From positions 1 to 29,476 of the forward strand of contig CAYUHZ010000007.1 of NCBI GenBank assembly GCA_964444625.1: a DNA stretch of 29,476 bases, given 5' to 3'. The position numbers and the translations under genes were made by a program. The notes under the pieces were generated by a model that saw nothing but the letters and a program-made list of their open reading frames with translations, did not search any database and had not been told where the DNA came from. Numbering within the stretch: position 1 is the first letter of the stretch; each line of letters starts with the position of its first letter. Below are positions 15,195-23,627 of the stretch, piece by piece. The stretch comes from CAYUHZ01 sp964444625. GTDB taxonomy: Bacteria > Patescibacteriota > Patescibacteriia > Patescibacteriales > GWC2-42-12.

Positions 15195-16403
15195 ATGTTA
15201 TTAAAATTTTCCAAGAATTCAATAATTATAATATTACTCTTAGCTGTTATTTTCGGTTTAGCGGGGGGGTTGGCGGCTGGGTTGTTTGTTGTGTCAAATT
15301 TTAACAGTCAGGGGCTGCCAACAAATGATTATATGAATTTTTTAAATAATCTCAATTACAGCATTTTGCCTTCAAGCCGATCAAGCAAGATGGTAATCGA
15401 ACAAGATAAAGTGGTAGTGAAAACAATAGCTAATTCTCAGAATGTTTTGTTCGGAATATATCAAAAAATAAAATCCGAGAATAATAACGATCCAGAGCAA
15501 TCTCGGTTTGATTTTGGAAGTTATTACCAAATTGAAGATTCGGTTGGACAGGGGTTGATTATTACCAGTGATGGTTGGGCGATTACTTCATTTTGGCCCG
15601 AGTCTTTGAACAAAATAAAAAAGACGAGCGTTGAATCAGGAAAAATTGTCCTATCAGCCTGGGAAAACTATGTTGTAATAACTCGAGATAAAAAAATCTA
15701 CCAGATAGACCGAGTGGCTAGAGATTCTTTAACCGGTTTTGCCTACTTGCATTTGGCTGATGCCAATAATTTGCCGGTAAAAGAATTATCTAGTATTAAA
15801 GAAATAAAACCAGGCCAGTTAGCCTTATTATTAGAATGGTCGGGAAGAAATAATATAATGCATATTAATAGTGTTAAAGGAAACAATTCTGTTTATTCGG
15901 CGGATAGATACATCGGTTTGCTTGAAGTTAATCAGGCAATAAGCAAAAATCTAAAAGGATCGGTATTGTTTGGTTTGAATGGATCGGTCTATGGTTTGGT
16001 TGACGAGGAGGGGAGGATAGTTCCGATTGCTTTATTCTCCGGGGCGTTAAAAAGTTTATTAAAGGAAGGCGTAATTAGGAGGGCGAATTTGGGAATCAAT
16101 TGCGTAGATTTATCAAAAATTGTTTTTCAAGATTCTGGAATGGAAAAATTATTATTTCCAAAATACGGCGCGCTAATTGCAAAAAATAAACAAGGAGTTG
16201 CGGTAGAAAAAAACAGCCCGGCATATTTGTCCGGTTTGAAAGAGGGCGATATTATCACTGAAATAAACAATCTGGAAATTTCTGCCGGAAATTCTTTAGC
16301 TGACCTAATCAAATCTTTTTCCGCTGGAGATATGGTAAATTTGTTTTATTGGAGAAATGGCCAGAAAAACAATATTTCCGTTAAATTAGGCGAACTGAAA
16401 TAA
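15195..16403 (+). CDS. HtrA-like membrane-anchored pseudoprotease with PDZ domain
   Basis: A 402-residue protein with an N-terminal TM anchor (about 8-35), a trypsin-like domain (about 105-280) and a C-terminal PDZ domain (about 297-400, with SPAYLSGLKEGDIITEINN). The fold landmarks of HtrA/DegP are recognisable, but the catalytic triad is gone. The TNNHV-type His position reads ITSFWP (Trp134). The D-x-x-T-D-L-A Asp reads DSLTGFA (Gly181). The GNSGG Ser reads NLKGS (Lys254). It is therefore probably an inactive protease that binds peptides or partner proteins outside the membrane. It closes the pilT-led cluster. Domain assignment is by motif alignment by eye; the loss of all three residues is consistent across three independent sites. 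Confidence 0.8.
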   Translation: MLLKFSKNSIIIILLLAVIFGLAGGLAAGLFVVSNFNSQGLPTNDYMNFLNNLNYSILPSSRSSKMVIEQDKVVVKTIANSQNVLFGIYQKIKSENNNDPEQSRFDFGSYYQIEDSVGQGLIITSDGWAITSFWPESLNKIKKTSVESGKIVLSAWENYVVITRDKKIYQIDRVARDSLTGFAYLHLADANNLPVKELSSIKEIKPGQLALLLEWSGRNNIMHINSVKGNNSVYSADRYIGLLEVNQAISKNLKGSVLFGLNGSVYGLVDEEGRIVPIALFSGALKSLLKEGVIRRANLGINCVDLSKIVFQDSGMEKLLFPKYGALIAKNKQGVAVEKNSPAYLSGLKEGDIITEINNLEISAGNSLADLIKSFSAGDMVNLFYWRNGQKNNISVKLGELK

Positions 16404-16504
16404 GGGAAATTTGTTTACTTTATATTTTGGGTTGCGGTCAGAGATAAACAAAAATTATGAATTGCGCGACTTTTGTTGTTGTGTTTTTAACTTTTGTTTT
16501 TTGT

Positions 16505-16527
16505 GTTATAATATAGAGGTTATAATA
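16505..16527 (+). promoter_or_regulatory. Tandem TATAAT boxes upstream of pgk
   Basis: The 9-mer gttataata recurs 14 nt apart (about 16506 and 16520), giving perfect TATAAT hexamers at 16507-16512 and 16521-16526. Both sit within 30 nt of the pgk ATG. No strong -35 matches either. The downstream box would give a transcript starting almost at the ATG, i.e. nearly leaderless. Confidence 0.5.
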
Positions 16528-16533
16528 CGGCCT

Positions 16534-17724
16534 ATGATAAAGATAAAATCAATCAGAACGAAAAAAAAATTAGCAGGAAAAACCATTCTTTTACGCGCTG
16601 ATTTTAACATTCCGATAGAAAACGGCAAGATAAAAGATGATTTTAGGATTGTAGCCGAGTTGCCCTTAATTAGGTATCTTCTCAGGCATCGAGCCAAAAT
16701 AATTATCATGACTCACTTGGGCCAGCCGAAGTTTGATAAACATAAGAAAGTTATCAATCAGGAAGAATTTTCCGTTAGACCGATAGCCGCAAAAATCAGT
16801 AAATTGCTTCATCGTAAAATTTGGTTTATCAATAATTGCGTTGGAGCAAAGGTTAAACAGACTGCGAAAAAAATGAAAGATCAAGATATTTTGTTGCTTG
16901 AAAATTTAAGATTTTATCAAGAAGAAGAAAAAAACGATAAAAAATTTGCCAAAGAATTGTCTGCTTGCGCTGATTTATATATTAATGATGCTTTTTCCGT
17001 CAGTCATCGTAATCACGCTTCAGTCAGCGCAATAAAAAAATATTTGCCATCTTTTGCTGGGAGTTTGATTGAGCGCGAGGTTAAAAGTTTGCATCGGGTG
17101 ATGAAACCGGCTAAGCCCTTGATTTCTATTATTGGTGGAGCGAAAATATCAACCAAGACCGGTTTGATAAAAAATTTATTAAAAATTTCTGATTATGTCC
17201 TGGTGGGCGGAGCTGTAGCCAATTGTTTTTTAGCGGCCAGAGGTTTCGAGGTCGGCAGGTCATTAGTTGATAAGAAAAGCATTTTATTGGCTGGGAAACT
17301 TGATTGCAAAAAGATTATTTTGCCGATTGATGCGATAGTGGGCAATAATAAAGCCCAACAAAAAGTTGCCAAAAAAGAACTGATTAAAATAAGCAAAAAT
17401 GATTCAATTTTTGATATCGGACCAGCGACCATTAAGCTCTATGCTAAATATATCAAACAAGGAAAGACTATAGTTTGGAATGGTCCGATTGGAATGTTTG
17501 AAAACGAAAAATTTAAACATGGCACAATGGCCTTAGCTCGGCTAATCGCAGCCCGTTCAACCGGAAGGGCCTTTGGTGTGGTTGGCGGCGGAGAGACGGT
17601 GGAAGCTTTGAAATTGACCAAGATGTTTGATTATGTTGATTGGGTATCAACCGGCGGGGGTGCGATGCTATCTTATCTAGGCGGAGAGAAGATGCCAGGG
17701 CTAAAAGGTATCGTAAAAAATTAA
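16534..17724 (+). CDS. pgk: Phosphoglycerate kinase
   Basis: A 396-residue two-domain kinase making ATP from 1,3-bisphosphoglycerate in glycolysis. Start chosen at ATG 16534: the frame extends upstream to 16411, but that part encodes a Cys/Phe-rich stretch unlike PGK and overlaps the promoter boxes. Family blocks: LLRADFNIPIENGKI with the substrate-binding Arg/Asp/Asn, THLGQPKFDK (usually SHLGRPKG), LLLENLRFY, NDAFSVSHRNHASV, the hinge IIGGAKISTKTGLI, WNGPIGMFE, and the C-terminal VVGGGETVEAL and VSTGGGAMLSYLGG. GGGETVEAL stands in for the common GGGDSAAA nucleotide loop. The enzyme appears intact. It begins a region carrying lower glycolysis genes. Confidence 0.95.
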   Translation: MIKIKSIRTKKKLAGKTILLRADFNIPIENGKIKDDFRIVAELPLIRYLLRHRAKIIIMTHLGQPKFDKHKKVINQEEFSVRPIAAKISKLLHRKIWFINNCVGAKVKQTAKKMKDQDILLLENLRFYQEEEKNDKKFAKELSACADLYINDAFSVSHRNHASVSAIKKYLPSFAGSLIEREVKSLHRVMKPAKPLISIIGGAKISTKTGLIKNLLKISDYVLVGGAVANCFLAARGFEVGRSLVDKKSILLAGKLDCKKIILPIDAIVGNNKAQQKVAKKELIKISKNDSIFDIGPATIKLYAKYIKQGKTIVWNGPIGMFENEKFKHGTMALARLIAARSTGRAFGVVGGGETVEALKLTKMFDYVDWVSTGGGAMLSYLGGEKMPGLKGIVKN

Positions 17725-17739
17725 TTTTAATCACTAACT

Positions 17740-17759
17740 CCTCGTGGGCTTGCCCGAGG
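17740..17759. repeat. GC-rich hairpin after pgk
   Basis: cctcg (17740-17744) pairs with cgagg (17755-17759); with T17745 bulged, two further G-C pairs extend the stem to 7 bp. taatt follows, and no T-tract, so it is not a standard terminator. It resembles the hairpin at 26-47 in GC-richness and in the following taatt. Confidence 0.45.
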
Positions 17760-17785
17760 TAATTCATTAAAAACTTCATAAAAGT

Positions 17786-19924
17786 ATGATAAAATCAATT
17801 AGTAGTAAATTTTTTCCATTAGCCATCTTGTCGATGGCGATATTTATTGCTGGTATAATGATGGTTTCCTATGCCAGAGCTGTTAGCACTTCTTTTATTT
17901 CGGTTATATCGCCTAATGGAGGAGAAGTATGGGAAAAGGGAACAAAACAAATTATCAAATGGCAAGACAGCGCACCTTTGCCTGACTGTCCTACTGGTGG
18001 AGCGTGCATTCCGCCGCTTAGATTATATGACATCAAACTAGTAACCCATAACCAGTCTACTTGCATTGATCAAGGCAACGGTCTAACATCTTGTTCCGCG
18101 CCATCAATAGCACCCTATGTGGTTGCGAAAGGAGTTGATGGTTATATGTTTACCTGGACTGTGGGGTTGATTAATGAGTTGTATGACTCTCTTGCTCCCG
18201 ATGGTTATTACAAAATAAATATTTGCCAGACAAATTCCGATATTTGCAATTCAAGCGACAATCATTTTAAAATTATTTCTGCCAACAATCTTTCTATTTC
18301 AACCACAGCAATTCCAAACGGGACCATTCGCGTTCCTTATATAACTTCCCTATCCGCTACGGGCGGAAACGCTAGTTATATATGGTCAGCAAGCGATCTG
18401 CCTGCCGGCCTATCTATTCGAGGTGGAGCATGTATCGCCAATACAATTTCTTGCCAGGCGCCAGGCGAGATTTATGGAACGCCAGCAGCAACCAGTACGG
18501 CTGAAATTAGCTCAGGCGCAGGCACCTATCCTGTTACTATAAAAGTAACCTCAGGAGCGCAAATTGCAAGTAAGCGATTCAACCTGATCATTGTTGGAAC
18601 TAGCACCCCAATACAATGCAAAATTCCTACCTGTAACGATGGTTATAATACTTATAATACCAACAAAATCGATACAAATGGATGTGATATATATGTCTGC
18701 CAAGAAAAAACAACAATATCCGAACAGGTAAAATGCGTTTTCAAAGGATCTCGGGCAGAGCAGAAGTGCTATTCAGATGATGGCCACTTTTCTTGTTCTG
18801 GGCTAGCGTCATGCACTATTGAGGTGTCGGGTAAAAAGGGAAATAAATTGACCTGGAAAAGCTCTTGTCAGAATACTGCAAATACAATGTTAGACGACCA
18901 GGATGAGAGCGCTGTTTTCAGTTGTATTCCTACGGTCGTTGCTGAAGCGCCAATAGTATCCGAACAGGTAAAATGCGTTTTTAAAGGTTCGCAAACCGAA
19001 CAGAAATGTTATATGGCAGCCAACAATGAAAAGCCAAATTGTTCTGGTATAGATGCTTGCATAGTAGAAGTTGAACAGAAGAAAGGGGAAAAAATCACTT
19101 GGAAAAGCACCTGCGGCGGCTATGCTTATACGAAAATGGATGGCAATAACAACTACGCCGTATTTGATTGCACTCCAGCCGGGGCAGAAATGGTTAATAA
19201 TGCCAAGGATATAGCAAATGACAAATATGATGAAATACTTGTTGAGTTAAAACAATTGCGCAACACTATAAAAGAACAGCAGAATGAAATCAAGTATTTA
19301 AAATCTATGACCGCTGATTTGCGAGATGTATCAGATAAGATGAAGAGAGCCATCAATGACTTCATCACCTACGGTGTTGATGCTAACACTCAGAAATTGG
19401 GCGCTGGTGAAAGAGCGGCAGTCATCAGCTCGTACAAAGCAGCATTCGACAAGCTGCCAGAGACTGAAGCCGAGCTGACTGATGCCATCAAGATCGCCAA
19501 TGGTCGTTTTCCGTCTCTGACCAGCGATACGGCAGAAAAAACCGCCAAAGACCAATTTATCAAGATCTATAAGAGGGTTGCTGATATGAATGATGCTAAA
19601 GACAGCGCAGCTATCAAAGTCATGGCCTATGGTTTGCGCCAGAAAGCAGAAAACAGGAATTTGGACAGTGAAAATGCCGGTATTAAGACTTTCAGAGCGA
19701 TCTACGGTTATAACCCGAAAACCACGGGAGACTGGAATATGATGCAGGCCATTACTTATTCAGGCGCGGCCAGGGAGGAAGATTCTGACGGAGACCTGTT
19801 ATCTGATAAGATGGAAGCACAATACGGAACTGATCCTAAAAAAGCCGATACTGACGGTGACGGTTATAAAGATGGTGTCGAAGTGAACGCCGGCTACAAC
19901 CCGAAAGGCAAAGGAGTTTTATAA
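17786..19924 (+). CDS. Large secreted protein with Ig-like, duplicated Cys-rich, helical and calcium-repeat regions
   Basis: A 712-residue exported protein. A signal peptide (about 1-33) is followed by a Ser/Thr-rich Kre9-type domain beginning ISPNGGEVWEKGTKQIIKW. A putative Ig domain (He_PIG type, about 190-268) contains IWSASDLPAGLSI and GEIYGTPA. A 4-Cys linker precedes two tandem 80-residue repeats (from Ser312 and Ser392), each starting SEQVKCVFKGS and holding six Cys. Then a coiled coil (about 475-525), a helical domain (to about 655), and a C-terminal Asp-rich DSDGDLLSD / DTDGDGYKDG region resembling thrombospondin type 3 or dockerin-like calcium loops. Probably a cell-surface adhesin or structural protein; function is inferred. 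It sits between pgk and a SIMPL gene. Confidence 0.8.
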   Translation: MIKSISSKFFPLAILSMAIFIAGIMMVSYARAVSTSFISVISPNGGEVWEKGTKQIIKWQDSAPLPDCPTGGACIPPLRLYDIKLVTHNQSTCIDQGNGLTSCSAPSIAPYVVAKGVDGYMFTWTVGLINELYDSLAPDGYYKINICQTNSDICNSSDNHFKIISANNLSISTTAIPNGTIRVPYITSLSATGGNASYIWSASDLPAGLSIRGGACIANTISCQAPGEIYGTPAATSTAEISSGAGTYPVTIKVTSGAQIASKRFNLIIVGTSTPIQCKIPTCNDGYNTYNTNKIDTNGCDIYVCQEKTTISEQVKCVFKGSRAEQKCYSDDGHFSCSGLASCTIEVSGKKGNKLTWKSSCQNTANTMLDDQDESAVFSCIPTVVAEAPIVSEQVKCVFKGSQTEQKCYMAANNEKPNCSGIDACIVEVEQKKGEKITWKSTCGGYAYTKMDGNNNYAVFDCTPAGAEMVNNAKDIANDKYDEILVELKQLRNTIKEQQNEIKYLKSMTADLRDVSDKMKRAINDFITYGVDANTQKLGAGERAAVISSYKAAFDKLPETEAELTDAIKIANGRFPSLTSDTAEKTAKDQFIKIYKRVADMNDAKDSAAIKVMAYGLRQKAENRNLDSENAGIKTFRAIYGYNPKTTGDWNMMQAITYSGAAREEDSDGDLLSDKMEAQYGTDPKKADTDGDGYKDGVEVNAGYNPKGKGVL
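18719..19180 (+). repeat. Tandem duplication of a 240-nt Cys-rich coding module
   Basis: Copy 1 starts at 18719 and copy 2 at 18959, exactly 240 nt apart. The first 20 nt (tccgaacaggtaaaatgcgt) are identical, and similarity decays afterwards. Each copy encodes six Cys in matching positions, plus the shared block ending TWKS-x-C. Confidence 0.85.
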
Positions 19925-19951
19925 TCTAAATATTAAAATTAAACTAAACGT

Positions 19952-20710
19952 ATGATTCCCAACAAAATTGTAACAATTTTTATCGGAGTTTTTTTAACTC
20001 TCGGCTCTTTGTATTTGGCGATTTTATCATGGAACGCCATCAAAGCGCATGATTATATCGGCGTGAGCGAACAGCAACGCCACTCCATCGCCATAACTGG
20101 CGAGGGCAAAGTATCAGCTGTGCCTGATATCGCCAAAATTCAACTAGGCTATTCGGCCGAGAAGAAAACAGTTGCCGATGCCCAAAAAGACAACAGCGCC
20201 AAAATGAACGCAATCAACGAAAAGTTGAAGAAAGATTTTGGCATTGACCAGAAAGATATTAAAACCGTCAGTTATAATATTTATCCTCAGTATGATTGGA
20301 GTAATAATAAACAGACATTACGCGGTTATCAAGTAAGCCAGAGTTTGGAGGTAAAGATAAGGGCGATGGATCAAGTAAGTAAAATACTGGACGTATCAGG
20401 ACAAATCGGGTTGAATCAGATTGGAAGCTTGTTTTTTGAAGTGGATGATCCTGAAAAAATAAAACAAGAAGCGAGAGAGATAGCTCTTGAGCAAGCCAAA
20501 TTAAAAGCAGGAAAATTGGCAGATATTGCCGGAGTGAAATTGGGTAAGATTATTTCATTTAGCGAATCTGGTAATTATCCCGCGACCATTGTTAGAGATT
20601 ATGCCATGAAAGAAGCTTATGGCATTGGTGGCGCCAGCAGCGCGCCTTCAGTTGAAGCAGGAAGCACTGATTTTGTTATTGTTGCTACTGTTGAATACGA
20701 AATTTTATAA
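19952..20710 (+). CDS. SIMPL (DUF541) domain membrane-anchored protein
   Basis: A 252-residue protein with an N-terminal TM anchor or signal (about 7-28) and a SIMPL domain (about 45-250). Family blocks are ITGEGKVSAVPDIAKIQLG, an NSAKMNAINEKLK helix, VSYNIYPQYDW, and LRGYQVSQSLEVKI. The central helix EAREIALEQAKLKAGKLADI and the C-terminal ATVEYEI strand complete the fold. SIMPL proteins are extracytoplasmic oligomers of poorly defined role, linked in a few organisms to oxidative stress or kinase signalling. It lies 27 nt after the large secreted protein gene and ends 1 nt before eno, so it is likely co-transcribed with eno. Confidence 0.9.
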   Translation: MIPNKIVTIFIGVFLTLGSLYLAILSWNAIKAHDYIGVSEQQRHSIAITGEGKVSAVPDIAKIQLGYSAEKKTVADAQKDNSAKMNAINEKLKKDFGIDQKDIKTVSYNIYPQYDWSNNKQTLRGYQVSQSLEVKIRAMDQVSKILDVSGQIGLNQIGSLFFEVDDPEKIKQEAREIALEQAKLKAGKLADIAGVKLGKIISFSESGNYPATIVRDYAMKEAYGIGGASSAPSVEAGSTDFVIVATVEYEIL

Positions 20711-20711
20711 T

Positions 20712-21968
20712 ATGGCAAAAATAAAGAGTGTTTTCGCTCGTGAGATACTAGATTCACGCGGTGATCCGACAATTGAGACAAAAATTATTTTGGATAGCGG
20801 CGTTAGCGCTAAAGCTAGCGTGCCGTCCGGCGCTTCAACCGGAGCGCATGAAGCATGGGAACTTCGTGATGGCGATAAAAAAAGATACAGAGGAAAAGGC
20901 GTTTTAAAGGCAGTGGAAAATGTAAACACCAAAATTGCTCCAAAATTAAAAGGGATGATAGTCAGCAAACAACAAGAAATAGATGATTTTATGGTTAGGC
21001 TTGATGACACAAATAACAAAAACAAATTGGGAGCTAATGCGATATTGTCCGTATCTTTGGCTAGCGCTAGAGCAGCCTCAATTGACAGAGGCATGGAATT
21101 GTATGAGTATATTGCGAAGATTTTTAATTTTTCCGAAAAATATAAAATGCCGACTCCGTCATTTAATATTTTTAACGGCGGCAAACATGCTGATACCAAT
21201 TTAGATTTTCAGGAATTTATGATTCTTCCGCTGAAGAAAGCTTCTTTTGCCGAAAAAGTAAGAATGGGATCGGAGATATTTCATGAGTTGGGAAGTGTTT
21301 TGAAAAAAGCTGGTTTTGATACGGATGTCGGAAATGAAGGAGGGTATGCTCCGGACATAGTCTCTAGTATTCAGGCGATAGAATTAATTGTCGCGGCGAT
21401 TATTAATGCTGGATATAAGCCAGGAAAAGACGTCGGTCTCGGGATAGATGTCGGTTCATCAGAATTATATAATCCAGAGAACGGAACATATGTTTTTAAA
21501 CTAGACCAGGCCAGATTCCACAACAGCACTTTAGTCAGTTTATATAGAGAATGGCTGTCAAAGTTTCCAATTGTTTCAATCGAAGATGGATTGGCGGAGG
21601 ATGATTGGCAAGGATGGCAAGAATTAACGAAAGAGCTAGGCAGGGAGATGCTTTTGATTGGCGACGATCTTTTTGTTACTAATATCAACCGTTTGCGTCG
21701 TGGCTTGAAAGAAAAAGTCGCTAATTCGGTTTTAATAAAGCCAAATCAGGTTGGGACTTTGAGCGAAACGATTGCCTGCATCAAGCTGGCGCAAAAACAT
21801 AATTATCAGTTGATGGTATCTCATCGCAGCGGGGAAACAACTGACGACTTTATCGCCGATTTGGCTGTAGCGGTAGGGGCGGAATTCATTAAATCAGGCT
21901 CCTTGTCGCGCGGTGAACGTTTGGCTAAATACAATCGTTTGATGGAAATCGAGGAAGGTTTAAAATAA
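20712..21968 (+). CDS. eno: Enolase
   Basis: A 418-residue glycolytic enzyme converting 2-phosphoglycerate to phosphoenolpyruvate. Start chosen at ATG 20712, 1 nt after the SIMPL stop; the frame extends back to 20619 but only as a Leu-rich artefact inside the SIMPL gene. Family motifs are REILDSRGDPTIE, SGASTGAHEAWELRDGD, the catalytic-Glu region FQEFMILP, DVGNEGGYAP, metal-binding SIEDGLAEDDW and GDDLFVTN, the catalytic Lys in LIKPNQVGT, and SHRSGETTDDFIADLAV. The C-terminal block is IKSGSLSRGERLAKYN. The length is slightly short but complete. No anomalies in active-site motifs. Confidence 0.96.
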   Translation: MAKIKSVFAREILDSRGDPTIETKIILDSGVSAKASVPSGASTGAHEAWELRDGDKKRYRGKGVLKAVENVNTKIAPKLKGMIVSKQQEIDDFMVRLDDTNNKNKLGANAILSVSLASARAASIDRGMELYEYIAKIFNFSEKYKMPTPSFNIFNGGKHADTNLDFQEFMILPLKKASFAEKVRMGSEIFHELGSVLKKAGFDTDVGNEGGYAPDIVSSIQAIELIVAAIINAGYKPGKDVGLGIDVGSSELYNPENGTYVFKLDQARFHNSTLVSLYREWLSKFPIVSIEDGLAEDDWQGWQELTKELGREMLLIGDDLFVTNINRLRRGLKEKVANSVLIKPNQVGTLSETIACIKLAQKHNYQLMVSHRSGETTDDFIADLAVAVGAEFIKSGSLSRGERLAKYNRLMEIEEGLK

Positions 21969-21985
21969 TTTTCAATTTTCAAATA

Positions 21986-22008
21986 TCAATTTCATTTTTG
22001 GAAATTGA
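21986..22008. repeat. Inverted repeat in the eno-gpmI gap
   Basis: tcaatttc (21986-21993) pairs perfectly with gaaattga (22001-22008) around atttttg. The whole 67-nt gap is made of near-repeats of caatttt/gaaattg. It could act as a weak attenuator or be a low-complexity intergenic repeat. Confidence 0.45.
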
Positions 22009-22035
22009 GAATTGGGGGTTGGAAATTTTTATATT

Positions 22036-23625
22036 ATGCCTAAAAAAGAAAGCAACAAAGAATTAACAAATAATATCTTACCAATAATTCTTGTCATCTT
22101 GGATGGTTGGGGCATCACCGAACCGAATCCGGGAAATGCCATTACTTTGTCTAGCACGAAAAATTTAGATGATTATAAAAAAAATTACCCCTTCACCTTG
22201 TTGCACGCTCATGGCAAGTATGTTGGTTTGCCAGAATTACAGGACGGAAATAGTGAAGCCGGACACATGAACATCGGAGCTGGCCGCTTGGTTGAGCAAG
22301 ACGCGGTTAGAATTTTTCATAGTATTCAAGACGGCATGTTTTTCAAAAATCCAGCTTTTATGGAGGCGGTTTATAATATCAAAAACAATAAATCCAGCCT
22401 TCATTTAATTGGTTTGCTGTCTAATGGCATGAGCGCCCATAGCGATCCAGAACATTTGCGGGCCTTATTGAAATTTATTGATATGCACGGCATTGAAGAG
22501 GTTTATCTGCATCTTTTTACGGATGGGCGTGATTCGCCAAAGTATGTCGCTCTTAAATTAGCCGAGCAGTTAACCAGAGATTTTGTTAATTACAAATGTC
22601 AAATTAGAATCGCCACTATTATGGGAAGATTTTATGGCATGGAAAGGACAAAAAAGTGGGATCGGACGGAAAAAGCTTATAATGCTATGGTAATGGGAGA
22701 AGGCAGAACGGCTGAAAACGTCGAATCGGCTATTACCCAGTCTTATAACAGCGGCGAGAGCGATGAATTTATCGAACCATATGTGATAACAGTTGAACAA
22801 AAACCCGTTAAAACGATTTCGGATAATGACAGTGTTATTGTTTTTAATTTACGCTCTGATCGAGCAAGGCAATTGGCAAAGGTATTCGTACAAAAAGAAT
22901 TCGATAAAATTAACCCAGGAAGCTTTAAAAGAAAAAAAATTATTAAGAATTTATGCTTTGTTGCGATGACTGATTTTGGCCCCGATTTGGATAATATTTT
23001 AACAGCTTATCCCAGTTACGATATCAAAGATACTCTGCCAATTCAATTAGCTGACTTAAAGCAACTTTATATCGCCGAAAGTGAAAAGTATGCTCACGTA
23101 ACTTATTTTTTTAACGGTGGTTATGCTGGCGCGGTGGCAGGCGAAGATAAGCATATGGTGCCATCGCCTGATGTAAAATCGTATGATGAAACTCCAGCCA
23201 TGAGTTCGAAAGATCTGGTTAAGCAAGTAAACGAAAATTTAAAAAACAAGAAGTATGATTTTACGGTGTTAAATTTTGCCGCTCCCGATATGGTTGCTCA
23301 TACTGGTAATTTACCGGCAAGTATTGAGTGTTGCCACCAGGTTGATAAATGCCTGGGTGAAATAACATCTCAATATTTAGCGGTTGGCGGTACGATCGTT
23401 GTGACAGCAGACCACGGCAATATAGAAGAATTGGTCAATCTAGAAACCGGGGAAATAGACACCGAGCATTCCATCAATCCGGTTCCATTTATAATAATCA
23501 ATAAAAATCTTAAGAATAATATCAAATTACGATCGGGCGGCTCGTTATGCGATATTGCCCCGACCATTCTCAAGCTGATGGGCAGAAAACAGCCCGAGAC
23601 CATGTCCGGAAAACCATTATTTTAA
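22036..23625 (+). CDS. gpmI: Phosphoglycerate mutase, cofactor-independent, copy 1 (divergent)
   Basis: A 529-residue Mn-dependent mutase interconverting 3- and 2-phosphoglycerate. Start chosen at ATG 22036; the in-frame ATG at 22012 adds eight residues from the gap. Metal and nucleophile motifs are intact: VILDGWG (Asp23), NSEAGH (Ser73), DGRD, ADHGN and TEHSINPVPF. Several otherwise conserved blocks deviate: GRFYGMERTKKWDR instead of GRYYAMDRDxRWDR, NGMSAHSDPEHL around the substrate His, and YDETPAMSS instead of YDxxPEMSA. The two substrate-binding Arg appear retained (GR, ER). Probably active but altered; a different substrate is possible. It is 2 nt upstream of copy 2. Confidence 0.93.
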   Translation: MPKKESNKELTNNILPIILVILDGWGITEPNPGNAITLSSTKNLDDYKKNYPFTLLHAHGKYVGLPELQDGNSEAGHMNIGAGRLVEQDAVRIFHSIQDGMFFKNPAFMEAVYNIKNNKSSLHLIGLLSNGMSAHSDPEHLRALLKFIDMHGIEEVYLHLFTDGRDSPKYVALKLAEQLTRDFVNYKCQIRIATIMGRFYGMERTKKWDRTEKAYNAMVMGEGRTAENVESAITQSYNSGESDEFIEPYVITVEQKPVKTISDNDSVIVFNLRSDRARQLAKVFVQKEFDKINPGSFKRKKIIKNLCFVAMTDFGPDLDNILTAYPSYDIKDTLPIQLADLKQLYIAESEKYAHVTYFFNGGYAGAVAGEDKHMVPSPDVKSYDETPAMSSKDLVKQVNENLKNKKYDFTVLNFAAPDMVAHTGNLPASIECCHQVDKCLGEITSQYLAVGGTIVVTADHGNIEELVNLETGEIDTEHSINPVPFIIINKNLKNNIKLRSGGSLCDIAPTILKLMGRKQPETMSGKPLF

Positions 23626-23627
23626 TT

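Noticed and set aside
16411..16533. Upstream extension of pgk
   Set aside because: It encodes a Cys/Phe-rich stretch not found in PGK and overlaps the promoter boxes.
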